Assembly: GCF_016924145.1 (NCBI RefSeq) | Contig: NZ_JAFFZO010000021.1 | Coordinates: forward strand, 30,819-94,818 | Reading direction: 5' to 3' | From: Amphritea pacifica | GTDB taxonomy: Bacteria > Pseudomonadota > Gammaproteobacteria > Pseudomonadales > Balneatricaceae | DNA: 64,000 nt | Shown: positions 1-9,189 of the stretch, piece by piece | How the letters are laid out: each line of letters opens with the position of its first letter | Numbering within the stretch: the stretch's first letter is position 1 | Notes under the pieces: model-generated | What the model was told of the DNA's origin: nothing | The model's input: only the letters and a program-made list of their open reading frames with translations | Databases searched by the model: none | Made by a program: the position numbers and the translations under genes

Positions 1-234
1 CAGGGCCCAGACCTTACCCGGTTCCAGTTCCGACAGACAACTCTCCAGATCCGGATACCGTTTCACCCGGGTAAACTCGTGGTAATCGAGACCGGCGCGC
101 CGCAGTTTTTTGTCGTCGAAGTCAAAGCCCAGCGGCTCAATCAGATGCAGATAAAACCCGGTATTAGCACACAGACGAATGATATTTCCGGTATTCGGCG
201 GTATTTCGGGCTGATAAAGCACAACATGAAGCAT
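1..234 (-). CDS. trmL: tRNA (cytidine(34)-2'-O)-methyltransferase TrmL, N-terminal part only
   Basis: The reverse strand from the ATG at 234 to the window edge encodes 78 residues. It begins [20 protein letters not shown] and continues with LCANTGF and IEPLGF, the N-terminal signature of TrmL (YibK), a SPOUT-family enzyme. TrmL 2'-O-methylates the wobble nucleotide 34 of tRNA-Leu isoacceptors. The gene runs out of the window, so the C-terminal trefoil knot and SAM-binding loop cannot be checked. The start codon directly follows a T-run belonging to a terminator-like hairpin (240-266). The only Shine-Dalgarno-like bases (AGGGA) lie in the 3' arm of that hairpin. Assignment is by motif recognition and is firm; the start is supported by the usual TrmL N-terminus. 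Confidence 0.9.
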   Translation of the reverse strand, partial: MLHVVLYQPEIPPNTGNIIRLCANTGFYLHLIEPLGFDFDDKKLRRAGLDYHEFTRVKRYPDLESCLSELEPGKVWAL

Positions 235-266
235 AAAAAATCCCTGACTCACTACAAGGCAGGGAT
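235..266 (-). terminator. Intrinsic terminator-like hairpin between ntrC and trmL
   Basis: On the minus strand a 7-bp stem (ATCCCTG at 240-246 pairing with CAGGGAT at 260-266) is followed by six T residues (235-240) and then at once by the trmL ATG. It lies 22 bases past the ntrC stop. The 3' arm carries the AGGGA that would serve as trmL ribosome-binding site, so the same stem could both end ntrBC transcripts and mask trmL translation. Confidence 0.6.
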
Positions 267-288
267 TATAGCTGAATCTCTGGAAGGA

Positions 289-1716
289 TTAATCCTCTAC
301 GGATTCGGGCACATCATCCATCCCCAACTCTTTTATCTTGCGGGTGAGGGTGTTTCGTCCCCAGCCGAGTAACAGCGATGCATCCCGGCGTCGCCCCGCC
401 GTCTGCTTCAGCGCCGCTTCAATCATAATCTTTTCAAACGCCGGTATGGCAGAATCCAGAATAGCTGTCGCCCCCTGCTGCAGCTGCTTCTCGGCCCAGT
501 TACGCAGCGCCTTCTCCCAGTTGGAGGTCACTACCTGCTCATCGCTGGTCTGATCCAGCAACTCCGGCGGCAGATCACTCACCAGCACCTCACGCCCGGA
601 CGCCATAACTGTCAGCCAGCGGCAGGTGTTTTCCAACTGACGCACATTACCCGGCCAGGGCAGTGTACTGAGAAACGTCTCGGTATCCGGGTGCAGCAGC
701 TTCGATTCGACATTCAGTTCTTCCGCCGAGCTTTGCAGGAAGTGGCGTGTCAGGCGGGGAATATCTTCCCGCCGTTCTGCCAGTTTCGGAATATGGATGC
801 GGATAACATTCAGACGGTGGAACAGATCCTCCCGGAAACGCCCCTCCTGAACCAGTTTTTCAAGATCCTGATGGGTTGCCGCGATAATCCGCACATCCAC
901 CTTCACAGAGGTGTGTCCCCCTACCCGGTAAAACTCTCCCTCCGCCAGTACCCGCAGCAAACGGGTCTGGGTATCGGCCGGCATATCGCCAATCTCATCA
1001 AGAAACAGCGTGCCACCATCCGCCTGCTCAAAACGCCCTGGGCGGGCTGAGGCCGCACCGGTAAAAGCACCTTTCTCATGGCCAAACAGCTCCGACTCGA
1101 TCAGATCCTTGGGAATAGCCGCCATATTAAGCGGGATAAATGGCTTCGATGAACGGGGACTGTGCTGGTGTAAGGCATTGGCTACCAGCTCTTTACCGGT
1201 GCCGGATTCACCGTTGATCAACACCGTAATATTGGACTGAGACAAGCGACCGATCGCGCGGAATACCTCCTGCATTGCCGGGGCTTCACCGATAATCTCG
1301 GTCTGCGCCTCGGGTTCTTCACCGCGCTGCTGTTGCTGCTCCCGGGCATGCTCCACTGCCCGCATCACCAGCGCCGCAGCCTCATCTATATCAAAAGGCT
1401 TAGGCAGGTATTCAAATGCTCCGCCCTTGTATGAGGCGACCGCACTATCCAGATCGGAATGCGCTGTCATGATAATAATCGGCAGTTCCGGATGCTCTGC
1501 ATTCACCCGCTCAAGCAGATCGAGTCCGTTGATACCCGGCATCCGGATATCACTGACAACAACATCCGGAGTCTCCCGCTGAAGTTGCGTTAACATCGTC
1601 TCGCCACTTTCAAACAGCGTGACTCTGACCCCTTCGCCGGAGAGGGCTTTATCCATCACCCAGCGAATCGAACGGTCATCATCTACAATCCATACAGATG
1701 CAGCCTTAGTCATCAT
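289..1716 (-). CDS. ntrC: Nitrogen regulation response regulator NtrC (GlnG)
   Basis: This 475-residue protein is a sigma-54 enhancer-binding activator. The receiver domain (about 1-125) has the acidic pocket DDD at 12-14, phosphoacceptor D56 in VVVSDIRMPG, and the conserved T and K (IIMTAHS; LPKPF). The AAA+ domain (about 145-385) carries Walker A GESGTGKE and the sigma-54-contacting GAFTGA loop. A Fis-type helix-turn-helix closes the C-terminus. NtrC phosphorylated by NtrB activates glnA and other nitrogen genes. The start overlaps the ntrB stop by four bases, so the pair is translationally coupled. The order ntrC-ntrB-glnA on one strand, with NtrC sites upstream of both units, fits the classical glnA-ntrBC locus. 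Confidence 0.97.
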   Translation of the reverse strand: MMTKAASVWIVDDDRSIRWVMDKALSGEGVRVTLFESGETMLTQLQRETPDVVVSDIRMPGINGLDLLERVNAEHPELPIIIMTAHSDLDSAVASYKGGAFEYLPKPFDIDEAAALVMRAVEHAREQQQQRGEEPEAQTEIIGEAPAMQEVFRAIGRLSQSNITVLINGESGTGKELVANALHQHSPRSSKPFIPLNMAAIPKDLIESELFGHEKGAFTGAASARPGRFEQADGGTLFLDEIGDMPADTQTRLLRVLAEGEFYRVGGHTSVKVDVRIIAATHQDLEKLVQEGRFREDLFHRLNVIRIHIPKLAERREDIPRLTRHFLQSSAEELNVESKLLHPDTETFLSTLPWPGNVRQLENTCRWLTVMASGREVLVSDLPPELLDQTSDEQVVTSNWEKALRNWAEKQLQQGATAILDSAIPAFEKIMIEAALKQTAGRRRDASLLLGWGRNTLTRKIKELGMDDVPESVED

Positions 1717-2777
1717 TGTTGCTCCAGAGGTATTAATAGTTGAAAACAGGTCTCACCAGGAACACTGTGGCATTCGATCAGCCCCCGGTGTTGCGCCAGT
1801 ACAGATTGAGCAATTGACAATCCCAGGCCCGTCCCGATAGCTCTGCCACTCACCATCGGATAGAAAATTTTCTGTAACAGCTCTTCCGGAATTCCCGGCC
1901 CGTTATCGGTGATCTCGACACAACACACCAGCCGGTGCATCTCAGCGCCCAGGGTCAGGTTACGCACTACCCGGGTGCGCAACAGAATACGTGGTTCTTC
2001 AACGTCTGACTCCTGCAACGCCTGCATACTGTTACGCACAATATTCAGCACCGCCTGGATCAACTGCTCCCGATCTCCCATAAATTCGGGCAGGCTGGGA
2101 TCATAGTCGCGCTGAATATGGATCTGACCACCAACCTCTGCGATCACCAGACTGCTGACATGCTCGAGGATGGAGTGAATGTTGACCTCCTCCATGCGCG
2201 GCATCTTATGCGGCCCCAGCATCCGGTCAACCAGATTTCGCAGCCGGTCCGCCTCTTCAATAATCACCCGGGTATAATCATGCAGTGCCTCATCAGGAAG
2301 CTCACGCTCAAGTAACTGCGCCGCCCCCCGCAACCCGCCCAGCGGATTTTTGATCTCATGGGCCAACCCCCTGACCAGAGAGATCACGGTTTCATGATTA
2401 CTCAGCAACTCCTCTTCACGGGAGATCCTGATCAGCCGGTCCCGTGGGGTCAGCTCAATCAACACCAGTCGACCGTATCTCTCAGGCATTGGATTAACGC
2501 TGTAATCAATCGTGATCTCCCGGCCGGTCAGGGTTGTCAGTTTCGCTTCCCGTTTGGTAAATGGATGGCCACTATCCAGCGCACCTTTCAGGGCCTCACT
2601 CTCATCGTCCACCAGAAACCAGCTATGAAAAGGCAACTGACGCAGACGCCGGGCACTCGCTTCCAGTAACATTTCAGCCGATGGATTCATATACACCAGC
2701 TGTAATTGCCCATCGACCAGCAGTGCCGCCGTCGACAGGTTATCTAATATGTGTTTATGCAGATCCGGTGTTTTCAT
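1713..2777 (-). CDS. ntrB: Nitrogen regulation sensor histidine kinase NtrB (GlnL)
   Basis: This 354-residue soluble histidine kinase responds to the nitrogen signal relayed by PII and phosphorylates or dephosphorylates NtrC. An N-terminal PAS domain (about 10-120) is followed by the HisKA helix with the phosphorylated histidine in LAHEIKNPLGGLRGAAQLLE. The HATPase domain follows, with the N box (IVRNSMQA), G1 box (DNGPGIP) and G2 box (GTGLGLSIA). There is no membrane segment, as expected for NtrB. Length matches the family (about 350). It is the first gene of the ntrBC unit; an NtrC-like palindrome lies about 190 bases upstream of its start. Confidence 0.96.
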   Translation of the reverse strand: MKTPDLHKHILDNLSTAALLVDGQLQLVYMNPSAEMLLEASARRLRQLPFHSWFLVDDESEALKGALDSGHPFTKREAKLTTLTGREITIDYSVNPMPERYGRLVLIELTPRDRLIRISREEELLSNHETVISLVRGLAHEIKNPLGGLRGAAQLLERELPDEALHDYTRVIIEEADRLRNLVDRMLGPHKMPRMEEVNIHSILEHVSSLVIAEVGGQIHIQRDYDPSLPEFMGDREQLIQAVLNIVRNSMQALQESDVEEPRILLRTRVVRNLTLGAEMHRLVCCVEITDNGPGIPEELLQKIFYPMVSGRAIGTGLGLSIAQSVLAQHRGLIECHSVPGETCFQLLIPLEQQ

Positions 2778-2962
2778 CTTTGATGTTCTGCCTCAGAAAC
2801 TGACCATGACTGCGTTCGACTCAACACAGGCGGTTGTTATAAAGATGGTAGCAAAAAGCAAACCAACTCAGTGCACAGATAAAAATGAGCGCCAATCCAA
2901 GGGTCTACAGGCGCTGCGACCCGCTTTTACCTGCCAGCGACAATTAAAGAATAGCACCCATC

Positions 2963-2977
2963 GCACTATTTTAGTGC
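2963..2977. promoter_or_regulatory. Putative NtrC-binding palindrome upstream of ntrBC
   Basis: The perfect palindrome GCACTA-TTT-TAGTGC closely resembles the NtrC consensus (TGCACC-N5-GGTGCA). It sits between the glnA terminator and the ntrB start, consistent with NtrC autoregulation of ntrBC. The rest of 2778-3004 shows no gene and no convincing promoter that I could name. Confidence 0.6.
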
Positions 2978-3004
2978 ACCTTAATTTAGCGACTGAATCC
3001 TTGC

Positions 3005-3034
3005 AAAAAAAAAGCCTCCATAAAGGAGGCTTTT
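3005..3034 (-). terminator. Rho-independent terminator of glnA
   Basis: Read on the minus strand, a perfect stem (AAAAGCCTCC / GGAGGCTTTT, loop of five) ends in a run of nine T residues. It starts 18 bases after the glnA stop codon, a typical strong intrinsic terminator separating glnA from ntrBC. Confidence 0.9.
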
Positions 3035-3051
3035 CCGGTTAATCCTGTGGA

Positions 3052-4455
3052 TTAAACAGAGTAGTACAGATCAAACTCAACCGGGTGAGTGGTCTGGCTC
3101 ACTTTCAGACACTCTTCCTTCTTCAGACCGATATAAGCATCGATCATGTCGTCGGTGAATACACCACCGGCAGTCAGGAAGGCACGATCGTTATCCAGCG
3201 CATCCAGCGCCTCTTCCAGAGAGGCTGCAACGGTTGGAATCGCCAGCGCTTCTTCAGCAGGCAGATCATAGAGATCTTTATCTGCTGGATCACCAGGGTG
3301 AATCTTGTTCTGAATACCGTCCAGACCCGCCATCATCAGTGCAGCAAAGCACAGGTATGGGTTGGCAGATGGATCCGGGAAACGGGTTTCGATACGGTAA
3401 GCTTTAGGATTAGTCACGTATGGAATACGGATAGAAGCAGAACGGTTACGGGCAGAGTATGCCAGCATAACAGGCGCTTCAAAACCAGGAACCAGACGCT
3501 TGTATGCGTTGGTAGAGGCGTTAGTCAGTGCGTTCAGCGCTTTCGCATGCTTGATAATACCACCGATGTAGAACAGGGCAGTCTCACTCAGACCCGCATA
3601 GGCATCACCGTGGAAGATATTGACGCCATCTTTAGACAGAGACTGGTGAACATGCATACCAGAACCGTTATCGCCGACCAGAGGCTTAGGCATGAAGGTC
3701 GCAGTCTTGCCGTATGCATGAGCAACGTTGTGTACACAGTACTTCAGAATCTGAACTTCGTCAGCCTTAGCCGTCAGCGTGTTTGGACCCACACCGATCT
3801 CACACTGACCCGCTGTCGCCACTTCGTGGTGATGTACTTCAATGGTCAGCCCCATGGCAGACATTGCATCGCACATGGCCGCACGCAGGTCATGCAGGGA
3901 ATCAACCGGAGGAACCGGGAAGTAGCCCCCTTTAACCCGTGGACGGTGACCGGTATTACCACCTTCAAAGGTGCTGTTAGTAGACCATGAAGCTTCTTCA
4001 GAACCGATAGAGTAGCCACAACCACTGATATCCGCGTGCCACTTAACCTCATCAAACACGAAAAACTCTGGCTCAGGACCAAAGATAGCGGTGTCAGCAA
4101 TACCGGTAGATTTCAGGTAAGCTTCAGCGCGACGGGCAACCGAACGCGGGTCACGCTCATAACCCTGACCGGTAGAAGGCTCAACGATATTACAACGAAC
4201 GATGATGGTTGAATCTTCTGCAAATGGGTCCATAACAGACGCAGAATCGTCTGGTTGCAGAATCATGTCAGACTCATTAATTCCCTTCCAGCCAGCGATG
4301 GAAGACCCATCAAACATCTTGCCTTCTTCGAAGAAGTCTTCGCTAATTTCGGTTACCGGGATAGTAACGTGCTGCTCTTTACCGTGGGTATCGGTGAAAC
4401 GCATATCAACCCACTTAACATCATGCTCTTTGATCAGATTCAGAGTCTCTGACAT
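3052..4455 (-). CDS. glnA: Type I glutamine synthetase
   Basis: This 467-residue GS I condenses ammonium and glutamate to glutamine using ATP. It acts as a cytoplasmic dodecamer. Visible signatures are the N-terminal DGSSIAGW loop, metal ligands in GPEPEFF and HHHEVA, the ATP region [10 protein letters not shown], and the [10 protein letters not shown] and [10 protein letters not shown] segments. The adenylylation-site tyrosine is present in the C-terminal [10 protein letters not shown], so control by GlnE adenylylation is expected (GS I-beta). A GGAGA ribosome-binding site precedes the ATG. The upstream region has a sigma-54 promoter and two NtrC boxes, so transcription should be nitrogen-regulated. 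Length is standard (468-469 in enterics). Confidence 0.98.
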   Translation of the reverse strand: MSETLNLIKEHDVKWVDMRFTDTHGKEQHVTIPVTEISEDFFEEGKMFDGSSIAGWKGINESDMILQPDDSASVMDPFAEDSTIIVRCNIVEPSTGQGYERDPRSVARRAEAYLKSTGIADTAIFGPEPEFFVFDEVKWHADISGCGYSIGSEEASWSTNSTFEGGNTGHRPRVKGGYFPVPPVDSLHDLRAAMCDAMSAMGLTIEVHHHEVATAGQCEIGVGPNTLTAKADEVQILKYCVHNVAHAYGKTATFMPKPLVGDNGSGMHVHQSLSKDGVNIFHGDAYAGLSETALFYIGGIIKHAKALNALTNASTNAYKRLVPGFEAPVMLAYSARNRSASIRIPYVTNPKAYRIETRFPDPSANPYLCFAALMMAGLDGIQNKIHPGDPADKDLYDLPAEEALAIPTVAASLEEALDALDNDRAFLTAGGVFTDDMIDAYIGLKKEECLKVSQTTHPVEFDLYYSV

Positions 4456-4550
4456 TTGACTTTCTCCACTAGATTATATTGTCAGACCCCCAACCGATTA
4501 GACATAACTGCATAACAGCCTAACCAGTCAGGTTTGTTTCGCCTTTAAGC

Positions 4551-4566
4551 AGCAAGGGGTATGCCA
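4551..4566 (-). promoter_or_regulatory. Sigma-54 (RpoN) promoter of glnA
   Basis: On the minus strand the sequence TGGCAT-ACCCC-TTGCT has the GG at -24 and GC at -12 with canonical spacing (consensus TGGCACG-N4-TTGCW). Transcription would begin near 4540, leaving a leader of about 85 bases before the glnA ATG. The two NtrC-like sites lie about 100-145 bases upstream of this start, the usual enhancer position. Confidence 0.85.
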
Positions 4567-4640
4567 GTTTGCGCCAGCACCGAAAACACGCGATATAGAG
4601 CGGTTCTGATCAGATTTGAAACAATTTAAACTCTGCAAAA

Positions 4641-4687
4641 TGAACCAAAATAGAGCAAAGAGACAAATATTGAACCAAAATAGTGCA
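4641..4687. promoter_or_regulatory. Two tandem NtrC enhancer boxes for glnA
   Basis: Two 17-base elements, TGAACCAAAATAGAGCA (4641-4657) and TGAACCAAAATAGTGCA (4671-4687), match the NtrC-site pattern TGCACCAAAATGGTGCA. Their start points are 30 bases apart, close to three helical turns, so NtrC dimers would bind on the same face of the DNA and cooperate in activating the sigma-54 promoter at 4551-4566. The rest of the 439-base gap between glnA and typA holds the typA promoter and otherwise only AT-rich sequence. Confidence 0.8.
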
Positions 4688-4828
4688 TATCCCGTTTTCC
4701 CGGTTTACCTACTCCCTCGCTGCCTCAAAAAGGTGCCATCATATTACTCCAACATATAGTACTTATCCTCTAAAACAGATCAACAAACCGGAAAAAAAAC
4801 TATTTTTGCCATTGAGTACATAAGAAAG

Positions 4829-4857
4829 ACGCAGCTGCGGAATATCTCATGTATAAT
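4829..4857 (+). promoter_or_regulatory. Probable sigma-70 promoter of typA
   Basis: A perfect -10 box TATAAT lies at 4852-4857, with only a weak -35 match 17 bases upstream. A transcript starting around 4863-4865 would exclude the ATG at 4856 as the typA start and supports the GTG at 4895. Confidence 0.55.
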
Positions 4858-4894
4858 GTGCGCTTCTAAAATTTGTCTGCACAGGTCCCCAGAC

Positions 4895-6712
4895 GTGATC
4901 GAAAACTTAAGAAACATCGCCATCATTGCCCACGTTGACCATGGTAAAACCACCCTGGTTGATAAACTTCTCTCACAGTCCGGTACACTGGGCCGTCGGG
5001 ACGAAGGCACCGAACGGATCATGGATTCGAACGACCAGGAAAAAGAACGGGGTATCACCATTCTGGCGAAAAACACCGCCATTGAATGGAACGACTACCA
5101 TATCAACATTGTTGATACTCCGGGACACGCCGACTTTGGTGGTGAAGTTGAACGGGTACTGTCAATGGTCGACTGCGTTTGCCTGCTGGTAGATGCGGTT
5201 GATGGCCCGATGCCGCAAACCCGCTTTGTGACACAGAAAGCCTTTGAACAGGGGCTGCGTCCTATCGTCGTCGTCAATAAAGTCGACCGCCCAGGATCAC
5301 GTCCGGATTATGTTATCGATCAGGTTTTCGATCTGTTTGACAGCCTCGGTGCAACCGACGAGCAGCTGGACTTCCCGATCATCTACGCATCTGCACTGAA
5401 CGGTGTAGCCGGTAACGAGCCAGATCAACTGGCCGATGATATGACACCGCTGTTTGAAGCGATTGTTAAACATGTAAACCCACCCCAGGTCGATACTGTT
5501 GGACCGTTCCAGATGCAGATCTCTGCACTGGACTATAACAGCTATGTCGGCGTTATTGGTGTGGGACGGGTATCCCGCGGTACCGTGAAACTGAACCACG
5601 TCGTCAAAGTCATTGATCGCGACGGCAAGGTCCGTAACGGTAAAGTACAGAAGATCATGGGTTATCTGGGCCTTGATCGTATCGACGTTGAGTCTGCTCA
5701 GGCTGGCGACATTATCTGTGTTACCGGTATCGATGCCCTGAATATCTCCGATACGCTGTGTGACCCTGCAGCCGTTGAAGCACTGCCACCTCTGTCTGTG
5801 GATGAGCCGACAGTATCGATGACCTTCCAGGTTAACGACTCTCCGTTCGCCGGTCAGGATGGCAAATTTGTTACCAGCCGCAACATCAAAGATCGTCTGG
5901 ATCGTGAGCTGATTCACAACGTTGCTTTGCGCGTTGAGCAGGGCGACTCTCCGGAGAAGTTTAAAGTGTCCGGTCGTGGTGAACTGCACCTGTCGGTGCT
6001 GATTGAGTCCATGCGCCGCGAAGGCTTTGAACTGGGGGTTTCCCGCCCTGAAGTTATTCAGAAAGAGGTTGACGGTAAAACTCACGAGCCTTTTGAGATC
6101 GTCATGATCGATGTTGAGGAACAGCATCAGGGCAGCATCATTGAAGAGCTGGGTAAACGCAGAGCAGATATGACCAATATGGAAGTGGATGGCAAAGGGC
6201 GTATACGTCTGACCTTCCTGATCCCCTCCCGCGGTCTGATCGGCTTCCGTTCACAGTTCCTGACGATGACCTCCGGTACCGGTATCATGACCTCAGTGTT
6301 TGACCACTACGGTGAAGTCAAAGAGGGTGAAGTGCTGAGCCGTAACAACGGGGTACTGGTTTCAATGGTGACCGGTAAAGCACTGGGTTACTCCCTGTGG
6401 AACCTGCAGGAACGTGGCCGTCTGTGCATTGAACCAAACATCGAAGTCTATGAAGGGATGATTCTGGGTATTCACAGCCGCAGTAATGACCTTGCGGTCA
6501 ACCCGATCAAAGGCAAGCAACTGACTAATGTTCGCGCCTCCGGTACCGATGAAAACATTCAGCTGACACCGCCGGTCCGCTTTACCCTGGAACAGGCTCT
6601 GGACTTCATCGAAGATGATGAACTGGTGGAAGTCACACCGCTGAACATCCGCATCCGTAAAAAGATGCTGACTGAGAACGAGCGTAAGCGTCACTCCCGC
6701 TCAGGCAAGTAG
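4895..6712 (+). CDS. typA: Ribosome-associated GTPase TypA/BipA
   Basis: This 605-residue translational GTPase is related to EF-G and LepA. It binds the ribosome and assists ribosome assembly and stress adaptation. The G domain motifs are in place: G1 AHVDHGKT, G2 (RGITI), G3 DTPGH, G4 NKVD and G5 SA. They are followed by the beta-barrel domain II, the EF-G-like domains III and V, and the BipA-specific C-terminal domain ending in basic residues. I place the start at the GTG at 4895. It gives the family N-terminus ([17 protein letters not shown]), and the in-frame ATG at 4856 overlaps the TATAAT -10 box. It is divergent from glnA and probably transcribed alone. Confidence 0.95.
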   Translation: MIENLRNIAIIAHVDHGKTTLVDKLLSQSGTLGRRDEGTERIMDSNDQEKERGITILAKNTAIEWNDYHINIVDTPGHADFGGEVERVLSMVDCVCLLVDAVDGPMPQTRFVTQKAFEQGLRPIVVVNKVDRPGSRPDYVIDQVFDLFDSLGATDEQLDFPIIYASALNGVAGNEPDQLADDMTPLFEAIVKHVNPPQVDTVGPFQMQISALDYNSYVGVIGVGRVSRGTVKLNHVVKVIDRDGKVRNGKVQKIMGYLGLDRIDVESAQAGDIICVTGIDALNISDTLCDPAAVEALPPLSVDEPTVSMTFQVNDSPFAGQDGKFVTSRNIKDRLDRELIHNVALRVEQGDSPEKFKVSGRGELHLSVLIESMRREGFELGVSRPEVIQKEVDGKTHEPFEIVMIDVEEQHQGSIIEELGKRRADMTNMEVDGKGRIRLTFLIPSRGLIGFRSQFLTMTSGTGIMTSVFDHYGEVKEGEVLSRNNGVLVSMVTGKALGYSLWNLQERGRLCIEPNIEVYEGMILGIHSRSNDLAVNPIKGKQLTNVRASGTDENIQLTPPVRFTLEQALDFIEDDELVEVTPLNIRIRKKMLTENERKRHSRSGK

Positions 6713-6753
6713 ATGTTTTAGCTTTTTCAGAAAGCGTTTATATCTGCACGTAA

Positions 6754-6786
6754 ATAGCCCGGACAGCGACCGCTGTTCCGGGCTAT
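6754..6786. other. Long stem-loop after typA, possible terminator
   Basis: An inverted repeat (ATAGCCCGGACAGCG facing CGCTGTTCCGGGCTAT, one bulge) lies 42 bases downstream of the typA stop and before pip. There is no T-run after it in the plus direction, so it may act as a weak or factor-assisted terminator or as an mRNA-protecting hairpin. Confidence 0.45.
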
Positions 6787-6822
6787 ACTCCCGGTGTCTG
6801 CCAGACTGACAAGGACACTCAT

Positions 6823-7773
6823 ATGAATACCCTCTTTCCCGATATTCACCCGTATAAACAGCACTACCTTGCTGTTGATGATCTGCATACCCTCTATATA
6901 GAAGAGAGCGGCAACGCCCAGGGAATCCCGGTTCTGTTTATTCACGGCGGTCCCGGTGGCGGCACCAGCAGCTACCACCGCAGTTTCTTTGACCCGGAAA
7001 GATACCGCATTATTCTGTTCGACCAGCGCGGCTGTGGCCAGTCTACGCCCCATGCAGAGCTGCAGAATAACACCACTGCGCATCTGATCAGTGATATCGA
7101 AAAGATCCGCCAGCACCTCAATGTAGATGAGTGGCTACTGTTTGGTGGCTCATGGGGGTCTACCCTCAGCCTGCTGTACGCCGAAAGCTTCCCTGAACGG
7201 GTTTCAGGCATGATCCTGCGCGGGATATTCCTCTGTCGGAAACGGGATATCCACTGGTTCTATCAGGAGGGTGCCAGCGCTATCTTCCCGGACTACTGGA
7301 AAGAGTACCGAAAAGTGATCCCGGAAGGTGAACGCACAGATATGCTGCAGGCATATTATCAACGCCTGATATCCGATAACGAAATCGCCCGGATGTCCGC
7401 CGCCAAAGCATGGTCTGTCTGGGAGGGACGCTGCTCGACCCTCGACCCGAACGGCGACATCGTTGATCACTTTGGCGATCCCCATATTGCTCTGGCCATG
7501 GCGCGGATAGAGGCACACTACTTTATTAACGAAGCCTTTATCGAGCCTGACCAGATTATTCGTGATGCCCACAGAATTCAGCAGATACCCACAGTGATTG
7601 TGCATGGCCGCTATGATATGGTCTGCCCGATTGAGCAGGCGTTTGCTCTCTATGACGCACTACCCCAGGCTGAACTTCATATAGTCAGAGATGCGGGCCA
7701 CAGTGCGCTGGAAGCGGGTATCACGGACAACCTGATTAAAGCCACCAATCAGTTCGCACAATCTAAAGCCTGA
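6823..7773 (+). CDS. pip: Proline iminopeptidase (alpha/beta hydrolase)
   Basis: This 316-residue S33-family peptidase releases N-terminal proline from peptides in the cytoplasm. The oxyanion motif HGGPGGG lies near residue 41, the nucleophile elbow GGSWGS places the catalytic serine at 110, the acid is in HGRYDMVCP, and the histidine is in DAGHSA near the C-terminus. The cap-domain helices between (about 140-240) match proline iminopeptidases rather than generic esterases. Length is typical (313-320). A good AAGGA ribosome-binding site precedes the ATG. It is followed closely by dtd (21-base gap) and an AEC transporter, so these three probably form an operon. Confidence 0.93.
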   Translation: MNTLFPDIHPYKQHYLAVDDLHTLYIEESGNAQGIPVLFIHGGPGGGTSSYHRSFFDPERYRIILFDQRGCGQSTPHAELQNNTTAHLISDIEKIRQHLNVDEWLLFGGSWGSTLSLLYAESFPERVSGMILRGIFLCRKRDIHWFYQEGASAIFPDYWKEYRKVIPEGERTDMLQAYYQRLISDNEIARMSAAKAWSVWEGRCSTLDPNGDIVDHFGDPHIALAMARIEAHYFINEAFIEPDQIIRDAHRIQQIPTVIVHGRYDMVCPIEQAFALYDALPQAELHIVRDAGHSALEAGITDNLIKATNQFAQSKA

Positions 7774-7794
7774 TTAAGTCATCCTGGAGTCAAG

Positions 7795-8232
7795 TTGAAA
7801 GCACTTATTCAGCGGGTACAATCCGCCTCTGTTGATATCGCCGGAGAGCGCCATGGTGAGATTGGTGCGGGCATACTCCTGCTGCTGGGGGTTGAAAAAA
7901 CCGATACCCGGAGCAACGCAGATAAACTGTTACAGAAGATCCTCAATTACCGGATTTTTGCGGATTCTGAGGGCCGGATGAACCTCAACCTGCAACAACA
8001 GCAAGGCGGGTTACTGATCGTTTCGCAGTTTACTCTGGTGGCCGATACCGCCAAAGGTCTGCGCCCGGGTTTTTCCAAAGGCGCGACACCACAACAGGGT
8101 GAAGCCCTGTATCAATACTTTGTTGATCAGGCCCGCGCGCAGCACCCTGACGTGGCAACCGGCCGTTTCGGCGCAGATATGCAGGTCGGTCTTATCAACG
8201 ATGGTCCTGTGACCTTTTTACTGGAAGTCTGA
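7795..8232 (+). CDS. dtd: D-aminoacyl-tRNA deacylase (DTD)
   Basis: This 145-residue homodimeric proofreading enzyme hydrolyses D-aminoacyl-tRNA (and Gly-tRNA-Ala) and so keeps D-amino acids out of protein. The two active-site motifs are present: SQFTL (about 77-81) and the C-terminal GPVTFLLEV containing the Gly-cisPro element. The start is a TTG at 7795. It is preceded by GGAG at good spacing and gives the family N-terminus MKALIQRV. Length equals the E. coli enzyme (145). It sits between pip and an AEC-family transporter on the same strand. Confidence 0.95.
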   Translation: MKALIQRVQSASVDIAGERHGEIGAGILLLLGVEKTDTRSNADKLLQKILNYRIFADSEGRMNLNLQQQQGGLLIVSQFTLVADTAKGLRPGFSKGATPQQGEALYQYFVDQARAQHPDVATGRFGADMQVGLINDGPVTFLLEV

Positions 8233-8237
8233 TCCTG

Positions 8238-9131
8238 ATGGAAACTACGACCCTGGCCCTTGCGGAACGGATTTTTCTGACCGTTTTCCCACTCTTTGCT
8301 ATTGTTCTCTGTGGTTATCTGTATGGCCGCTATAAAAAACCCGATATGGCTCTGGCCAACCAGTTAAATATGGACATCTTCGTGCCAGCACTGATCTTCT
8401 TTGTGCTGTCAGACAAATCCTTTGATCTGGTCAAATACCAGGCACTGGCATTAGCTGCCGCAATTGTCATACTGGGGTCAGGCCTGTTGATCTGGCCACT
8501 ATGCAAGCTGCTGAAAGTACAACCAAAAACCTTTCTCCCACCGATGATGTTCAGCAACAGTGGTAATCTGGGGCTACCCCTGATTATCCTGGCCTTTGGC
8601 GAACAGGCTCTGCCCGCGGCGATCATGCTGTTTATTGTTGAGATGACTCTGCATTTTACCGTCGGTATCTATATGATGGATCACCGCACCCACCCCTGGC
8701 GACTGTTGCGCATGCCCATCATTATCGCCACCATCGCAGGACTTGGCTGGAGCAGTCTCAATCTCACAGTGCCCGCCTCCATCGCCACCGCGCTGGATAT
8801 GCTGGGACAGATCTCGATCCCTCTGCTGTTATTCACCCTTGGGGTAAGACTGATCACGGTCGACTTCAGTGCCTGGAGAATCGGTATCACAGGTGCCATC
8901 GTCAGTCCGGCTATCGGCGTTGTCATCGCTTTTTTAATCCAGCAACTGTTACACCTTGAAGCGCAGCAGTTTGCCTATCTGATCATCTTTGGCGCGCTGC
9001 CTCCCGCAGTGCTTAACTACATTGTTGCCGAGCAGTATAACCAGGAACCGAAACAGGTCGCATCGATTGTTTTACTCGGCAATATGGGCGCACTGATCTT
9101 CATCCCCCTCACGCTGGTGTTTGTGCTATAA
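8238..9131 (+). CDS. AEC-family membrane transporter (auxin efflux carrier type)
   Basis: This 297-residue integral membrane protein has about ten hydrophobic helices arranged in two inverted halves with polar central loops (MFSNSGNLGLPLI in helix 4 and a matching NYIVAEQYNQEP region in helix 9). This is characteristic of the AEC/MenC-like family. Members carry organic anions such as malate or malonate, but the substrate here cannot be told from sequence. The ATG is only five bases past the dtd stop, so it is probably co-transcribed with pip and dtd. Confidence 0.85.
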   Translation: METTTLALAERIFLTVFPLFAIVLCGYLYGRYKKPDMALANQLNMDIFVPALIFFVLSDKSFDLVKYQALALAAAIVILGSGLLIWPLCKLLKVQPKTFLPPMMFSNSGNLGLPLIILAFGEQALPAAIMLFIVEMTLHFTVGIYMMDHRTHPWRLLRMPIIIATIAGLGWSSLNLTVPASIATALDMLGQISIPLLLFTLGVRLITVDFSAWRIGITGAIVSPAIGVVIAFLIQQLLHLEAQQFAYLIIFGALPPAVLNYIVAEQYNQEPKQVASIVLLGNMGALIFIPLTLVFVL

Positions 9132-9154
9132 AAAAGGCTGCCATAAGGCAGCCT
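9129..9154 (-). terminator. Terminator between converging AEC gene and comEA-like gene
   Basis: A perfect 8-bp stem AGGCTGCC/GGCAGCCT with an ATAA loop is followed on the minus strand by TTTTTT. It ends the minus-strand unit 35 bases after the comEA-like stop and may also stop plus-strand transcripts from the AEC gene. Confidence 0.8.
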
Positions 9155-9189
9155 CTACAACATTTTTCACAACAATAAGTGCTTAAACC

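Noticed and set aside
79-372. A 97-codon plus-strand frame at the window start.
   Set aside because: It is antisense to trmL and ntrC, both of which are clear genes.
3085-3990. A 301-codon open frame antisense to glnA.
   Set aside because: It is a by-product of codon usage in glnA; the sequence is low-complexity and lacks any domain. The same holds for antisense frames in typA (5297-6127), gyrA (20981-21868), purL (31702-32445 and 33115-33978) and ubiG/mupP (22950-23555, 23568-24518).
4856-4894. Longer TypA start at the ATG at 4856.
   Set aside because: This ATG overlaps the TATAAT -10 box, and the extra 13 residues are not found in TypA proteins.
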